A DNA stretch of 27,658 nucleotides from Actinosomnolentus pattersoniae (SeqCode) (GTDB lineage Bacteria > Actinomycetota > UBA4738), in the NCBI GenBank assembly GCA_013817655.1, contig JACDCJ010000002.1, forward strand, positions 1 through 27,658, given 5' to 3'. Position 1 is the stretch's first letter. Each line of letters opens with the position of its first letter. Of this stretch, positions 1-7,659 are shown piece by piece. The position numbers and the translations under genes are program-made. Under the pieces are notes generated by a model that saw only the letters and a program-made list of their open reading frames with translations, did no database searches and had not been told where the DNA came from.

Positions 1-55
1 AACAGGCGTGAGCTGTCCGGTCGGCATCTCACACAGCGGGTAGAGATCTCCCGCG
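1..55. other. Left edge, unresolved
   Basis: This short stretch lies downstream of the MerB-like gene. On the minus strand an ATG at 27 opens nine codons that run off the window. It has no convincing SD, so I cannot say whether another gene starts here. No terminator hairpin is visible. Confidence 0.3.
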
Positions 56-730
56 TCACCGGAGCCGCCAGAACGGCCCGGTGAGCCCGAGCCTGTCGAA
101 GACCGATTGCGCCTCCTCGGTCGTCCTCCGCCGCCAATCCGGCTCGAGGCGGTCCGCGTACCAGATCGCCGCCAGCCGCCAGCCCGTCTCCAGCGACAGG
201 ATCGCCCCGCGCGAGACACGACGGGCCTCGCACCAGCTGTCCACGTGCTCTTCCGACCGGAAGAGCAGCATCGTCGCTCAGGTGTGCCCGATGTCGTCCC
301 ACCACGAGGCCGCCGGGACCGCGAAGTGAAGGACGCCAACCCCCCGCTGCAGTCGTCCGTCGCTCACTTCCAGGGCCATCGGGGCCGCGCAATCCGCACA
401 CCAGGAGCGCACCAACCCATCCGCTTTGAGAATCGCCGGGATGCCCAGCGCGTCCCAGATGCAGTTCCCGAACCACGTCCGGCCGTCGGCTTCCACCTGG
501 AAGGGCGTGGGAAGCGCAGACAGCGGATTCGCCATCCACACGTACGGAGTGCCGGGCGCAAGAACCAGGGCGTGGTCATCACCGAGACGTCGAAGCGACG
601 CCTCCACGAGCGCGCTCGTCGACCCCAGGGCGGCCACCGTCTCCGCCGGAACGGGCGGACGGCCGGCCTCGAGGAAGAACCGGTAGACGAAGAGCCGGAC
701 GTCCCGGTCCAGGTTCGCATCGAGGGTCAT
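56..730 (-). CDS. MerB-like alkylmercury lyase, putative selenoprotein
   Basis: The reading frame from ATG 730 to TGA 56 gives 224 residues if the TGA at 278-280 is read through, close to MerB (about 212). The N-terminus (about 1-60) is a helical domain, followed by a MerB-type catalytic core. Cys90 in GNCIWD has Asp three residues later (Asp93), matching the Cys96/Asp99 pair of classical MerB. Codon 151, after WWDDIGHT, is TGA where MerB has catalytic Cys159. The frame continues with the typical MerB tail MLLFRSEEHVD. MerB cleaves the carbon-mercury bond by protonolysis using two Cys and one Asp; a selenolate at this site would bind mercury strongly. The start overlaps the stop of the upstream MBL gene as ATGA, which implies translational coupling. 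Known: the family's catalytic residues. Inferred: Sec decoding and substrate, since MerB-like relatives may not all act on mercury. The alternative is a nonsense mutation of TGC/TGT or a sequencing error. Confidence 0.82.
246..267 (-). promoter_or_regulatory. Candidate bacterial SECIS hairpin
   Basis: In the mRNA sense the sequence TGCTCTTCC is followed by the loop GGTC and then GGAAGAGCA, a perfect 9-bp stem with a four-base loop. The stem begins 10 nt after the TGA and the loop about 19 nt after it. Bacterial SECIS elements are small hairpins directly downstream of the Sec codon, with G in the first loop positions; the fdhF loop of E. coli has a GGUCU core that SelB binds. The hairpin lies inside codons for LLFRSEEH, which limits its freedom, so its perfection is notable but not proof. 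Confidence 0.72.
278..280 (-). other. In-frame TGA, putative Sec codon 151
   Basis: Plus-strand TCA at 278-280 reads TGA between the codons for DDIGHT and ATMLLF of the MerB-like gene. It sits in an otherwise intact frame at the position of the second catalytic Cys of MerB. Other genes here, for example the adjacent MBL gene, use TGA as an ordinary stop. Confidence 0.75.
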
Positions 731-1545
731 GGCCGGCGAGCCCCGATCCACCGCAGGTATCTTTCCGCCGAGCGCTCCACCGCCTCGTGGCCGCCCCGGT
801 CCACGACATCGCCGGTCCACCCACCGTAGATCCTGTCGAACTCGTAGGGGCGGAGGGACTCGACGATGCTCTCGATGGCCTCCCGCGGGAGCGGGATGAG
901 GTTCGGATAGCTCCGCATGAAGCTCACGAACCGGCGGTCGGAGGCGACCGCGATGGTGTCGCCGACCAGGATCGCGCCCTTCCCTCGCGAGCCGGCCGCC
1001 CAGTGCAGGGCCGCGCTGCCCTCGAAGTGCCCGCCACACTGGATTAGCGTCACTCCCGGCAGCAATTCGAGATGGCCCTCCCAGAGCACCGGTTCGACGT
1101 CGGTGCGGAGGAACCACCGCCGGTCGGCCACAGGCACGTGGATCGGCGCGTCGCCGAAGGCACGACTCCATTCCGCCGCGGCGCCGTAGAAGTGAGGATG
1201 GGAGAAGGCGATGGCCGCGATCCCGCCGAGGTTCGCGATCGCGTCGACCATGTCCGCGTCGAAGTAGCCGACGCAGTCCCACAGGACGTTGCCCCGCGGC
1301 GTACGGACCAGCAGCGGACGCTGACCGATGCCAACCCTCGGCCTGACCTCGATCCCGATCAGACCCGGTTCCTCGTCCAGCAGCTCGATGCGGTGCCCCT
1401 CTTCCTTCAGCTCGGCCAGAGTGGCCCACCGCTGGCCTGCCGGTCCTATGTACTGGCGCTCGTCCAGGCAGATGGGGCATCGGGCGGGCGGGCGCTCGCT
1501 TGGTGGCTGCTGGACGCCGCAGGTTCGGCATAGGTAGGCCTCCAT
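727..1545 (-). CDS. MBL-fold metallo-hydrolase with N-terminal zinc ribbon
   Basis: A 272-residue protein. Residues 6-26 carry two CxxC/CPxC knuckles (Cys6, Cys9, Cys23, Cys26), a rubredoxin-like zinc ribbon. The MBL domain shows SHPHFYG (His116, His118), GGHFEGS (His173) and GDT (Asp196). It lacks the full HxHxDH signature: after HxH there is FYG, so the second metal site may be altered. The ATG at 1545 has GAGGAAAGG just upstream. The gene lies 44 nt after the MFS gene and its stop overlaps the start of the MerB-like gene, so the three probably form one unit. The substrate is unknown. A role in handling the same thiol- or metal-reactive compound as the MerB-like protein is inferred from context only. 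Confidence 0.88.
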   Translation of the reverse strand: MEAYLCRTCGVQQPPSERPPARCPICLDERQYIGPAGQRWATLAELKEEGHRIELLDEEPGLIGIEVRPRVGIGQRPLLVRTPRGNVLWDCVGYFDADMVDAIANLGGIAAIAFSHPHFYGAAAEWSRAFGDAPIHVPVADRRWFLRTDVEPVLWEGHLELLPGVTLIQCGGHFEGSAALHWAAGSRGKGAILVGDTIAVASDRRFVSFMRSYPNLIPLPREAIESIVESLRPYEFDRIYGGWTGDVVDRGGHEAVERSAERYLRWIGARRP

Positions 1546-1589
1546 TCGCAGCCTTTCCTCAGAGAGGGTGACCCCTGGCTGAAACCAGG

Positions 1590-2846
1590 CTACTCACCGA
1601 CATCGGCTGCCATGGCGGCGACCGGGGGAACCTCGTTCCGCGACGCGCGGAGGCCGGCGACCGCCAGGACGCCAGCGGCGATCGCGATTATGCCGCCACC
1701 GGCGAGGCCGATACGAGGGCCGAGGTGCTCGCCCACCCAGCCGGCGATGGGGCCGCCGAGAGGCGTGCTCCCCAGGAAGATCACGCCGTACAGAGCCATC
1801 ACCCGGCCGCGCATGTCGTCCGCCGCCGTGAGCTGAAGGGTGGAGTTGCCGGTGATGGCGAAGGCGATCCCGATCGCCCCCAGCGCTGGCATGAGAAGCC
1901 CCGCCACGAGCAGCTGCGGGGCCGCGGCGACGGCGAGGGAGACGGCGCCCAGGAGAACGGCGAAGAGGGCCAGTCGCGGGACGTTCGGGGTGGAGGAGCG
2001 CGCGGCCATGATGAGCGCGCCAGCGAGCGAGCCCCCACCGAACAGCGCGAGGAGATTGCCGTACGTGCCGGCGTCGCCGCCGAAGCTCCGGACCGCCAGC
2101 AGGGGAAGGAGCACGGCGAAGTTGAAGGCGAACATGAACACGCCTGCCATGAGGAGCATCGGCAGTCGCAGCGCCGGCGTTCGCCACACGTAGGCAACCC
2201 CTTCCCGGATCTGCCCTCGACGGGCGGGGACGGGCTCGCGACGCTGCAGCTCATCACTCCGCATGAGTAGCAGCGCCACGATCACGGCGAGGTAGGAGAT
2301 CCCGTTGATCAGGAAGACTGGCGCGACTCCGACGGTGCCGATGAGAACGCCGGCGAGGGCCGGCCCCACCATTCGAGCCCCCATGAATGTGGCCGTGCTG
2401 AGGCTCATGGCATTCGTCAGTTGGTTCCGTCCGACCATCTCCAGGTAGAAGCTCTGGCGTGTAGGCATGTCGACGGCGGTCACGACACCCATCAGGAAGG
2501 AGATGACGAACACCATCCAGACCTCGACGACACGGGTGATCACAAGCAGCCAGAGAGCCATTGACAGGACCGCGTAGGCGACTTGCGTAAGGAGCTGCAG
2601 GCGCCGGTTGTCGAATCGGTCGGCGAGCACTCCACCCCATGCCCCGAACAGCAGGATGGGCAGGAAAGTCAGTCCGACGTCGATGCCCAGCGCCACCCCG
2701 CTCCCCGTGAGCTGGAGCACCAGCCATGGCGCGGCCACGGACTGCATCCACGTCCCGATCCCCGACAGCAGCTGGCCGGCGACGAACAGCCGGAAGTTGC
2801 GAACTCGCAGCGACTGGAACGTCGCAGCGCGATTTCCCGTCACCAC
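1590..2846 (-). CDS. MFS transporter (EntS/MFS_3-like exporter)
   Basis: A 418-residue integral membrane protein with about 12 hydrophobic segments and a typical MFS_3 start (FQSLRVRNFRLFVAGQLLSGIGTW). The cytoplasmic loop between helices 2 and 3 has GVLADRFDNRR, the MFS motif A region, and the second half repeats the pattern near GRVMALYGVIFLG. This branch usually exports small molecules such as siderophores or drugs. The start is GTG at 2846 (or the next GTG at 2843), with only a weak SD. It follows the ABC importer by 30 nt and precedes the MBL and MerB-like genes by 44 nt, so it could export or import a compound handled by them. That link is inferred. Confidence 0.88.
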   Translation of the reverse strand: MVTGNRAATFQSLRVRNFRLFVAGQLLSGIGTWMQSVAAPWLVLQLTGSGVALGIDVGLTFLPILLFGAWGGVLADRFDNRRLQLLTQVAYAVLSMALWLLVITRVVEVWMVFVISFLMGVVTAVDMPTRQSFYLEMVGRNQLTNAMSLSTATFMGARMVGPALAGVLIGTVGVAPVFLINGISYLAVIVALLLMRSDELQRREPVPARRGQIREGVAYVWRTPALRLPMLLMAGVFMFAFNFAVLLPLLAVRSFGGDAGTYGNLLALFGGGSLAGALIMAARSSTPNVPRLALFAVLLGAVSLAVAAAPQLLVAGLLMPALGAIGIAFAITGNSTLQLTAADDMRGRVMALYGVIFLGSTPLGGPIAGWVGEHLGPRIGLAGGGIIAIAAGVLAVAGLRASRNEVPPVAAMAADVGE

Positions 2847-2876
2847 CCCAGCGTAACTTTCGATTCCGGGTGCCGC

Positions 2877-3680
2877 TCAGGTCACGTCGGCCGCGGCGGC
2901 CACCTGATCCTCCAGGCCGGTCACGCGCTCCACCGCCACGCCGGTCCGCTTCCGCTCGCGGACCTCGAGGCGCCGCGAGAGGCGTGACAGGAGCAGGTTC
3001 ACGATGACGAACATCGCGCCGATCGTCAGGAAGACCTGCAGGACGGGCGCCTGCGCACCCCCGAAGAAGCCGAAGCTCGACACGATCCTGCCGTGGCGCA
3101 TGACCTCCTGGATGGCGATGATGCTGACGAGCGTCGTGTCCTTGTTCAGGGTGATGAGCTGCGACACGGTGGCGGGCACCATTCGCCGCAGTCCCTGGGG
3201 CAGGATGACCAGGCGCATAGACTTCCAGTAGGGCAACCCGAGCGACGCAGCGGCCTCCCCCTGACCCCGTTCCAGCGACTGGATGCCCGCCCGCATGATC
3301 TCGGCGATTACCGCCGAGTTGTAGAGCGTCAGCCCGAGGATCCCCGCGAGCACCCGGCCGGACTGGAGAGCCTCCGGGAAGAATCCGGGCACGATCCCCT
3401 CGTAGGCGTCCTTCCACGGAGCGGGGAGTCCCAGGGAGAGGTAGAGGATCACGAAGATGAGGGGGAGGTTTCGCCACACGTCGATCCAGGCGCCGGCCGG
3501 GGCGCGGAGCAAGGCGGACTTCGAGATCCGGGCCAGAGCCAGCAGCAGGCCCAGGATGAGCGACAGGACGATGGCGATGAGGGCGATCTCCACGTTCACC
3601 AGGAACCCATCCACGAGGAAGCGCAGGTTGTTCCCCGTGACGAGCCACTCCCAGTTGGCGGGATCGATCAGGTAGCCCAT
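2877..3680 (-). CDS. Polar amino acid ABC transporter permease (second)
   Basis: A 267-residue inner-membrane permease of the His/Glu/Gln (3.A.1.3) family. It has about five hydrophobic segments and the EAA-type loop around VIAEIMRAGIQSLERGQGEA, which docks on the ATPase. I chose the ATG at 3680, not the in-frame ATG at 3728, because the latter lies inside the preceding permease gene and 3680 begins only 4 nt after that gene's stop. The C-terminus runs on into a charged tail after the last helix. It acts with the permease at 3685-4347 as the heteromeric channel. Order and content match GluABCD-type glutamate importers, but the substrate cannot be fixed from sequence. Confidence 0.92.
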   Translation of the reverse strand: MGYLIDPANWEWLVTGNNLRFLVDGFLVNVEIALIAIVLSLILGLLLALARISKSALLRAPAGAWIDVWRNLPLIFVILYLSLGLPAPWKDAYEGIVPGFFPEALQSGRVLAGILGLTLYNSAVIAEIMRAGIQSLERGQGEAAASLGLPYWKSMRLVILPQGLRRMVPATVSQLITLNKDTTLVSIIAIQEVMRHGRIVSSFGFFGGAQAPVLQVFLTIGAMFVIVNLLLSRLSRRLEVRERKRTGVAVERVTGLEDQVAAAADVT

Positions 3681-3684
3681 CGGA

Positions 3685-4347
3685 TCACCGCCGTATGGCC
3701 AGGCGCCGTTCGAGGCGGCGCACCACAAACGTCGCGGAGAGCGTGAGGACCAGGTAGCCGGCAGCGGCCCAGAAGAAGGTCTCGTTCGTCTGGAACGTCC
3801 GAGCCTGGAGTATCCGGGCCTGCTTGAGGAGGTCGGGCAGGGCGAGGATCGAGGCGCCGATGATCGCCGAGTTCTTGATCATGGCGATCAGCAGGTTGCC
3901 GAGCGGCGGGATCACGGTCCGCGCCGCCTGCGGCAGGATGATCTTCGTCATTGTCCGCCGGTAGGTGAGGCCGAGCGAGAGGGAAGCGTCGATCTGCCCC
4001 TTGCCGACGGCAAAGACGCCCGAGCGGATCGCCTCCGCGACGTAGGCCGCGGTGTAGAGCCCGAGGCTCGCGGTCCCCGCGACCCAGGGCCCGATCCCGA
4101 TCCCCGCCCGCCGGAGCCCCAGGAACGAGATGAAGATCAGCACGAGCAGGGGCACGTTGCGGAACGCCTCGACGTAGGTGGTTCCGATCCACCGCAACGC
4201 TCGAAGGGGCGCGACGCGGAGCGCCCCCACGAGCGTCCCGACCGAGATGGCGATCGCGAGCGATATCGCGACCACACGGAAGGTCACGAAAAACCCCGAG
4301 AGGAACTCCGGGAAGTGCCGCCGGAGCACATCCAGGAGCACGCTCAT
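3685..4347 (-). CDS. Polar amino acid ABC transporter permease (first)
   Basis: A 220-residue permease of the HisM/GlnP family with an N-terminal signal-anchor helix, a conserved EAFRNVPLLVLIF segment (TM entry typical of amino acid permeases) and the EAA loop YVAEAIRSGVFAVGKGQIDA. It forms the membrane pore with the next gene product. It starts 56 nt after the binding-protein gene, across a strong hairpin (4371-4400). No strong SD is seen; a purine run (GAGGCGGCGAG) sits upstream of the ATG. Confidence 0.92.
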   Translation of the reverse strand: MSVLLDVLRRHFPEFLSGFFVTFRVVAISLAIAISVGTLVGALRVAPLRALRWIGTTYVEAFRNVPLLVLIFISFLGLRRAGIGIGPWVAGTASLGLYTAAYVAEAIRSGVFAVGKGQIDASLSLGLTYRRTMTKIILPQAARTVIPPLGNLLIAMIKNSAIIGASILALPDLLKQARILQARTFQTNETFFWAAAGYLVLTLSATFVVRRLERRLAIRR

Positions 4348-4370
4348 ACTCGCCGCCTCACGCTTGCGGC

Positions 4371-4400
4371 CCCGACCGCCGCGTCTTCATCACGGTCGGG
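4371..4400 (-). terminator. Hairpin between binding-protein and permease genes
   Basis: An 8-bp perfect inverted repeat, CCCGACCG/CGGTCGGG, encloses 14 nt just after the stop of the binding-protein gene. There is no T tract. In ABC operons such a hairpin often stabilises the upstream message or partly ends transcription, so that binding protein exceeds permease. This role is inferred. Confidence 0.5.
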
Positions 4401-4403
4401 CGA

Positions 4404-5297
4404 TCAGCAGGTCTCCACGCACGGCCGGAGCTCCAGCGCCTCATCCAAGGTCAGGTCGGGTGGTGTCGCCTCCTGGCCGGTGTACTGCCCGATCCACTTG
4501 TCGAACAGCTCCTGCCAACGCCCGTCCTCCTTGACGTCCGCAAGGACCCCGTCGACGAACTCCTTGAACTCGGTTTCACCGTCCTTGATCCCGATTCCGT
4601 ACGGCTCGACTGTGAGCTCGTCGCCGACGAGCATCAGCGTCGGATCCTGGATGATCATCCCCGTGAGGATGACGTCGTCCGTCGAGACCGCGTCCACGGC
4701 ACCGGTCTGGACGAGCTCGAGGCACTCGGAATAGGAGTCCACGAGCTGCAGCTCGGCCTCCGGAGCCGACTCCCCCAGGTTCTCCTCGTAGGTCGATCCA
4801 AGGGCGGTGCAGACAGTGCGTCCGGCCAGGTCCTCGACGCCCGCGATGTCGGAGTCCTCGGGGACGAGGATCCGGCCATGGGCGATGAAGTACGGCTCCG
4901 AGAAGTCGATCTCGGCGTCTCGGTCCGTCGTGATGGTCATGGTGGATAGGATCAGGTCCACCGTGCCGTCCTGGAGGAAGGGGATGCGGTTGTCAGAGAT
5001 CGCCTCGACGTAGGTCGGCTCCACGCCGAGGGCGTCGGCGATGAACCCACCCATCTCCACGTCGAAGCCCTCGACCTCGTCGGTCTGTGGGTTCTTGAAC
5101 CCGAAGGGCGGCACGTCGAACTTCACGCCGATCACGATCTCGCCCGCTTCCTGGATCCGGCCCATCGTGGTGTCGGCCGGGAACTCCTCGACCGTTCCTC
5201 CGCCACCGCCGTCCCCCTCATCGTCCCCGCACGCCGCGCCGACCAGGGCGGTCAGCGCGAGCAGCGCCACGAGCCACCTCCACCTCTTGTGTCGCAT
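4404..5297 (-). CDS. Amino acid ABC transporter substrate-binding lipoprotein
   Basis: A 297-residue SBP_bac_3 family protein. The N-terminus has a basic start, a hydrophobic stretch and a lipobox-like LVGAAC with Cys23, then an acidic/glycine linker (DDEGDGGGGG) and the ligand-binding lobes (IVIGVKFDVPPFGFKN, then DFSEPYFIAHGRILV). The ATG at 5297 is preceded by AAGGAG at ideal spacing, so the in-frame ATG at 5318 is not used. It captures the amino acid outside the membrane for the two permeases and the ATPase. The C-terminus ends CVETC, an unusual pair of cysteines that could form a disulfide. FSEPYFIAHGRILV suggests glutamate/glutamine/aspartate relatives, not certain. Confidence 0.92.
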   Translation of the reverse strand: MRHKRWRWLVALLALTALVGAACGDDEGDGGGGGTVEEFPADTTMGRIQEAGEIVIGVKFDVPPFGFKNPQTDEVEGFDVEMGGFIADALGVEPTYVEAISDNRIPFLQDGTVDLILSTMTITTDRDAEIDFSEPYFIAHGRILVPEDSDIAGVEDLAGRTVCTALGSTYEENLGESAPEAELQLVDSYSECLELVQTGAVDAVSTDDVILTGMIIQDPTLMLVGDELTVEPYGIGIKDGETEFKEFVDGVLADVKEDGRWQELFDKWIGQYTGQEATPPDLTLDEALELRPCVETC

Positions 5298-5348
5298 CGG
5301 TTCTCCTTCCCGCCGCAACGGATGCGGCTCCCGTCCTCGAACCCGGCC

Positions 5349-6104
5349 CTAGTGGTGAATGATCTTGTCCACGAACTCCCTCGCTCGCTCGCTCTTCGCC
5401 CCCCTGAAGAACTCTTCGGGCGGCGCGTCCTCGACGATCGCCCCGGCATCGATGAACAGCAGTCGGTCGCACACCTCGCGGGCGAACCCCATCTCATGCG
5501 TCACCACGATCATGGTCATGCCATCGCGGGCGAGGTCCCGCATCACGTCCAGGACCTCCCGGATCATCTCCGGGTCCAGGGCCGACGTGGGCTCGTCGAA
5601 GAGCATCAGCTTCGGCTCCATGGCGAGCGCCCTCGCGATGGCCACGCGCTGTTGCTGGCCTCCCGATAGGTCGGCCGGGACGGCGTCGGCCTTCTCGGGG
5701 ATGCCGACCCGTTCGAGCAGGGCCCTGGCCCGCGTCTGGGCGTCCAGCCGCGACAGCCCCTTCACCTCGATCGGCCCCAGGGTGACGTTGTCGAGCACGG
5801 TCTTGTGGGGGAAGAGGTTGAAGGACTGGAACACCATCCCCATCTCCGCCCGGAGCCGGTAGATGCCCTTTCCGGCTTTGGGGATCGACTGGCCCTCGAA
5901 CCGGATGTCTCCCGCATCGATCGCTTCCAGCCCGTTGATGCACCGAAGGAGGGTCGACTTGCCCGACCCCGAGGGGCCGGCCACGACGACCGCTTCCCCC
6001 CGGCGGATGGACAGGTCGATGGAGTCGAGGACGACATGGGGACCGAAGCTCTTCCGGACGCCCTCCAACTCGACCAGGCGTCCGTCCTGCGGCTCGGTCG
6101 CCAT
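5349..6104 (-). CDS. Amino acid ABC transporter ATP-binding protein (GluA/GlnQ type)
   Basis: A 251-residue ATPase with every core motif: Walker A GPSGSGKST (43-51), Q-loop Gln93 in VFQSFNLFPH, signature LSGGQQQR (146-153), Walker B LMLFDEP (from 166), D-loop SALDPE and switch His203. FNLFPHKT is typical of polar amino acid importers. It is the first of the four importer genes, 19 nt after the TreT-like gene, in the order ATPase, binding protein, permease, permease. It powers uptake at the inner face of the membrane. Confidence 0.95.
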   Translation of the reverse strand: MATEPQDGRLVELEGVRKSFGPHVVLDSIDLSIRRGEAVVVAGPSGSGKSTLLRCINGLEAIDAGDIRFEGQSIPKAGKGIYRLRAEMGMVFQSFNLFPHKTVLDNVTLGPIEVKGLSRLDAQTRARALLERVGIPEKADAVPADLSGGQQQRVAIARALAMEPKLMLFDEPTSALDPEMIREVLDVMRDLARDGMTMIVVTHEMGFAREVCDRLLFIDAGAIVEDAPPEEFFRGAKSERAREFVDKIIHH

Positions 6105-6123
6105 TTGCAGCAGTCTAGCCCTC

Positions 6124-7605
6124 TCAGCCGATCGCAGGTTCGGCCGGGGAGTCTCGGGTGCCCTCTTCCCCGGAGCCCATCAACGCCGAGATGAGTTCCA
6201 GGTACTGAGTGAGGTGGCGTGGCCCCAGGAACTGGTCGCGGATCCTCCGCTGCCCCTCCCGTCCCATCTCCCGCGCTCGAGCTGGATCAGCCAGAAGGGT
6301 GAGAACGGCCTCACCGTAGGCGCGGAGGTCGAGCGGGTCATCGAGCAGCAACCCGGTTAGCCCCGGCACGATCTGGTCCTGGATCCCGCCGATGCGGGTC
6401 CCGATGACCGGGCGGCCCTTCCACATGGCCTCGGTGACCGTCAGGCCGAAGCCTTCCGCCAGACTCTTCTGGACGACGATGTCGGCCCGACGCTGGATGG
6501 CGTTGACGATCGCAGCGTTCTCCTCTCCGTCCTCCATCGGAAGCGATACGAGGTGGATGCGAGCGCGAACCCCCGCCGGGAGCCCCTCGAGCGCCGCCTC
6601 GGTCTCCCGCAGAACGTCGGCGCCCTCCGGATCGTCGGCGACCCCCTCGACGGATGGTCCAACCACGGCCAGATGGGCGTCTGAGCGAGGCGCCACGTGC
6701 GTCGCGAACCCAAGGAGAACGCCCAACGGATCCTTCAATCGGTCCCACCTGGACACCTGGACGACCAGCGGCGCGTCGTTGGGCAGGGTCCCGGAGTCCC
6801 CGTGCAGCGTCGCTGGCCTCACGACGGTCCCGGTCGAGCCGTCCTCTCGCGCAAACGTTGGAGAGGCCGTCTCACCATTGGGGCTCAGACCCGCCGCTGC
6901 AAGGATCGAGGAGACCTGCTCCTCGGAGAGCTGCTGGTTCTTCGAAGAGAAGGCGTCGATGGAGGGGGGGACGACTGTCACCCGCCCTCCATCCAGGCCC
7001 TCCCAGGCGTAGGCCCGGCGGGAGAAGACGTAGGCATCTGCGGGCAGCACGTGGGGACGCAGGAAGTCCCAAGCCCCCCTCGCCAGGTCGTTCGGCCGGT
7101 CCAGGCCGACGTGACACCGCCAGATCACCACCGCCCCCGCCTCCTTTGCCGTGCGACAGAGCGCGGCGGGTTGGGGGTCGTGGACGATGACGACGTCACC
7201 GGGGCGAAGCAGCTCGGTAAGCTCGCGGGCGCTCGGTTCGGTGACGCCGCGGTAGGCCTCTCGCTCGGCGGCGCCCAGAGGTCCTCCGTCGCCCGGGAAG
7301 CCGTGGAGGTGGTTGTGGATGCGCTTGGTTATCGCGAAGAAGTCCGGGGTGCCGGGAATCACCACCCAGCGCGCGTCCACCCCCGCTCCACGGGCATACG
7401 CGAGCAGGGAGCGGAGCATCTCCGCCACGCCGCCGCCCTGAGCGGTCGAGTTGACGTTCCAGACGATCCGCCCCTCGAAGGCCTTTCCCACCCTCTCGAC
7501 CGCGGCGCGGAATCGCTCCTCCTGCAATGGGTCGAGCACCCCCGAGAACCGCTCGGGCGAGAGCACCCCGATGGGGACGTGCGTGAGGCCCGGGGTCGCG
7601 TCCAT
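6124..7605 (-). CDS. treT: Trehalose synthase (glycosyltransferring), TreT-like GT4
   Basis: A 493-residue GT-B glycosyltransferase. The N-terminal lobe carries WNVNSTAQGGGVAEMLRSL, the hallmark of TreT and trehalose phosphorylase-type enzymes, and VIVHDPQPAAL. The C-terminal lobe has QVSRWDRLKDP and the GT4 E-x7-E signature in KSLAEGFGLTVTEAMWKG. TreT joins NDP-glucose and glucose to make trehalose in one reversible step, in the cytosol. The ATG at 7605 has no clear SD (upstream GTGACGC), so the message may be leaderless or nearly so. It heads the long minus-strand run; trehalose and amino acid uptake together would fit osmotic stress, which is inference. There is a poorly conserved insert between the two lobes (about 240-270, SSILAAAGLSPNG and on). 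Confidence 0.8.
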   Translation of the reverse strand: MDATPGLTHVPIGVLSPERFSGVLDPLQEERFRAAVERVGKAFEGRIVWNVNSTAQGGGVAEMLRSLLAYARGAGVDARWVVIPGTPDFFAITKRIHNHLHGFPGDGGPLGAAEREAYRGVTEPSARELTELLRPGDVVIVHDPQPAALCRTAKEAGAVVIWRCHVGLDRPNDLARGAWDFLRPHVLPADAYVFSRRAYAWEGLDGGRVTVVPPSIDAFSSKNQQLSEEQVSSILAAAGLSPNGETASPTFAREDGSTGTVVRPATLHGDSGTLPNDAPLVVQVSRWDRLKDPLGVLLGFATHVAPRSDAHLAVVGPSVEGVADDPEGADVLRETEAALEGLPAGVRARIHLVSLPMEDGEENAAIVNAIQRRADIVVQKSLAEGFGLTVTEAMWKGRPVIGTRIGGIQDQIVPGLTGLLLDDPLDLRAYGEAVLTLLADPARAREMGREGQRRIRDQFLGPRHLTQYLELISALMGSGEEGTRDSPAEPAIG

Positions 7606-7659
7606 GCGTCACATTGTGCAACGCGCGACCCGAAGAAGCATGTAAGGATCGGAGTAGTT

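Noticed and set aside
278..280. TGA as a genome-wide reassigned codon
   Set aside because: Many genes in the window end properly at TGA with intact neighbours, including the adjacent MBL gene, so only local Sec decoding is reasonable.
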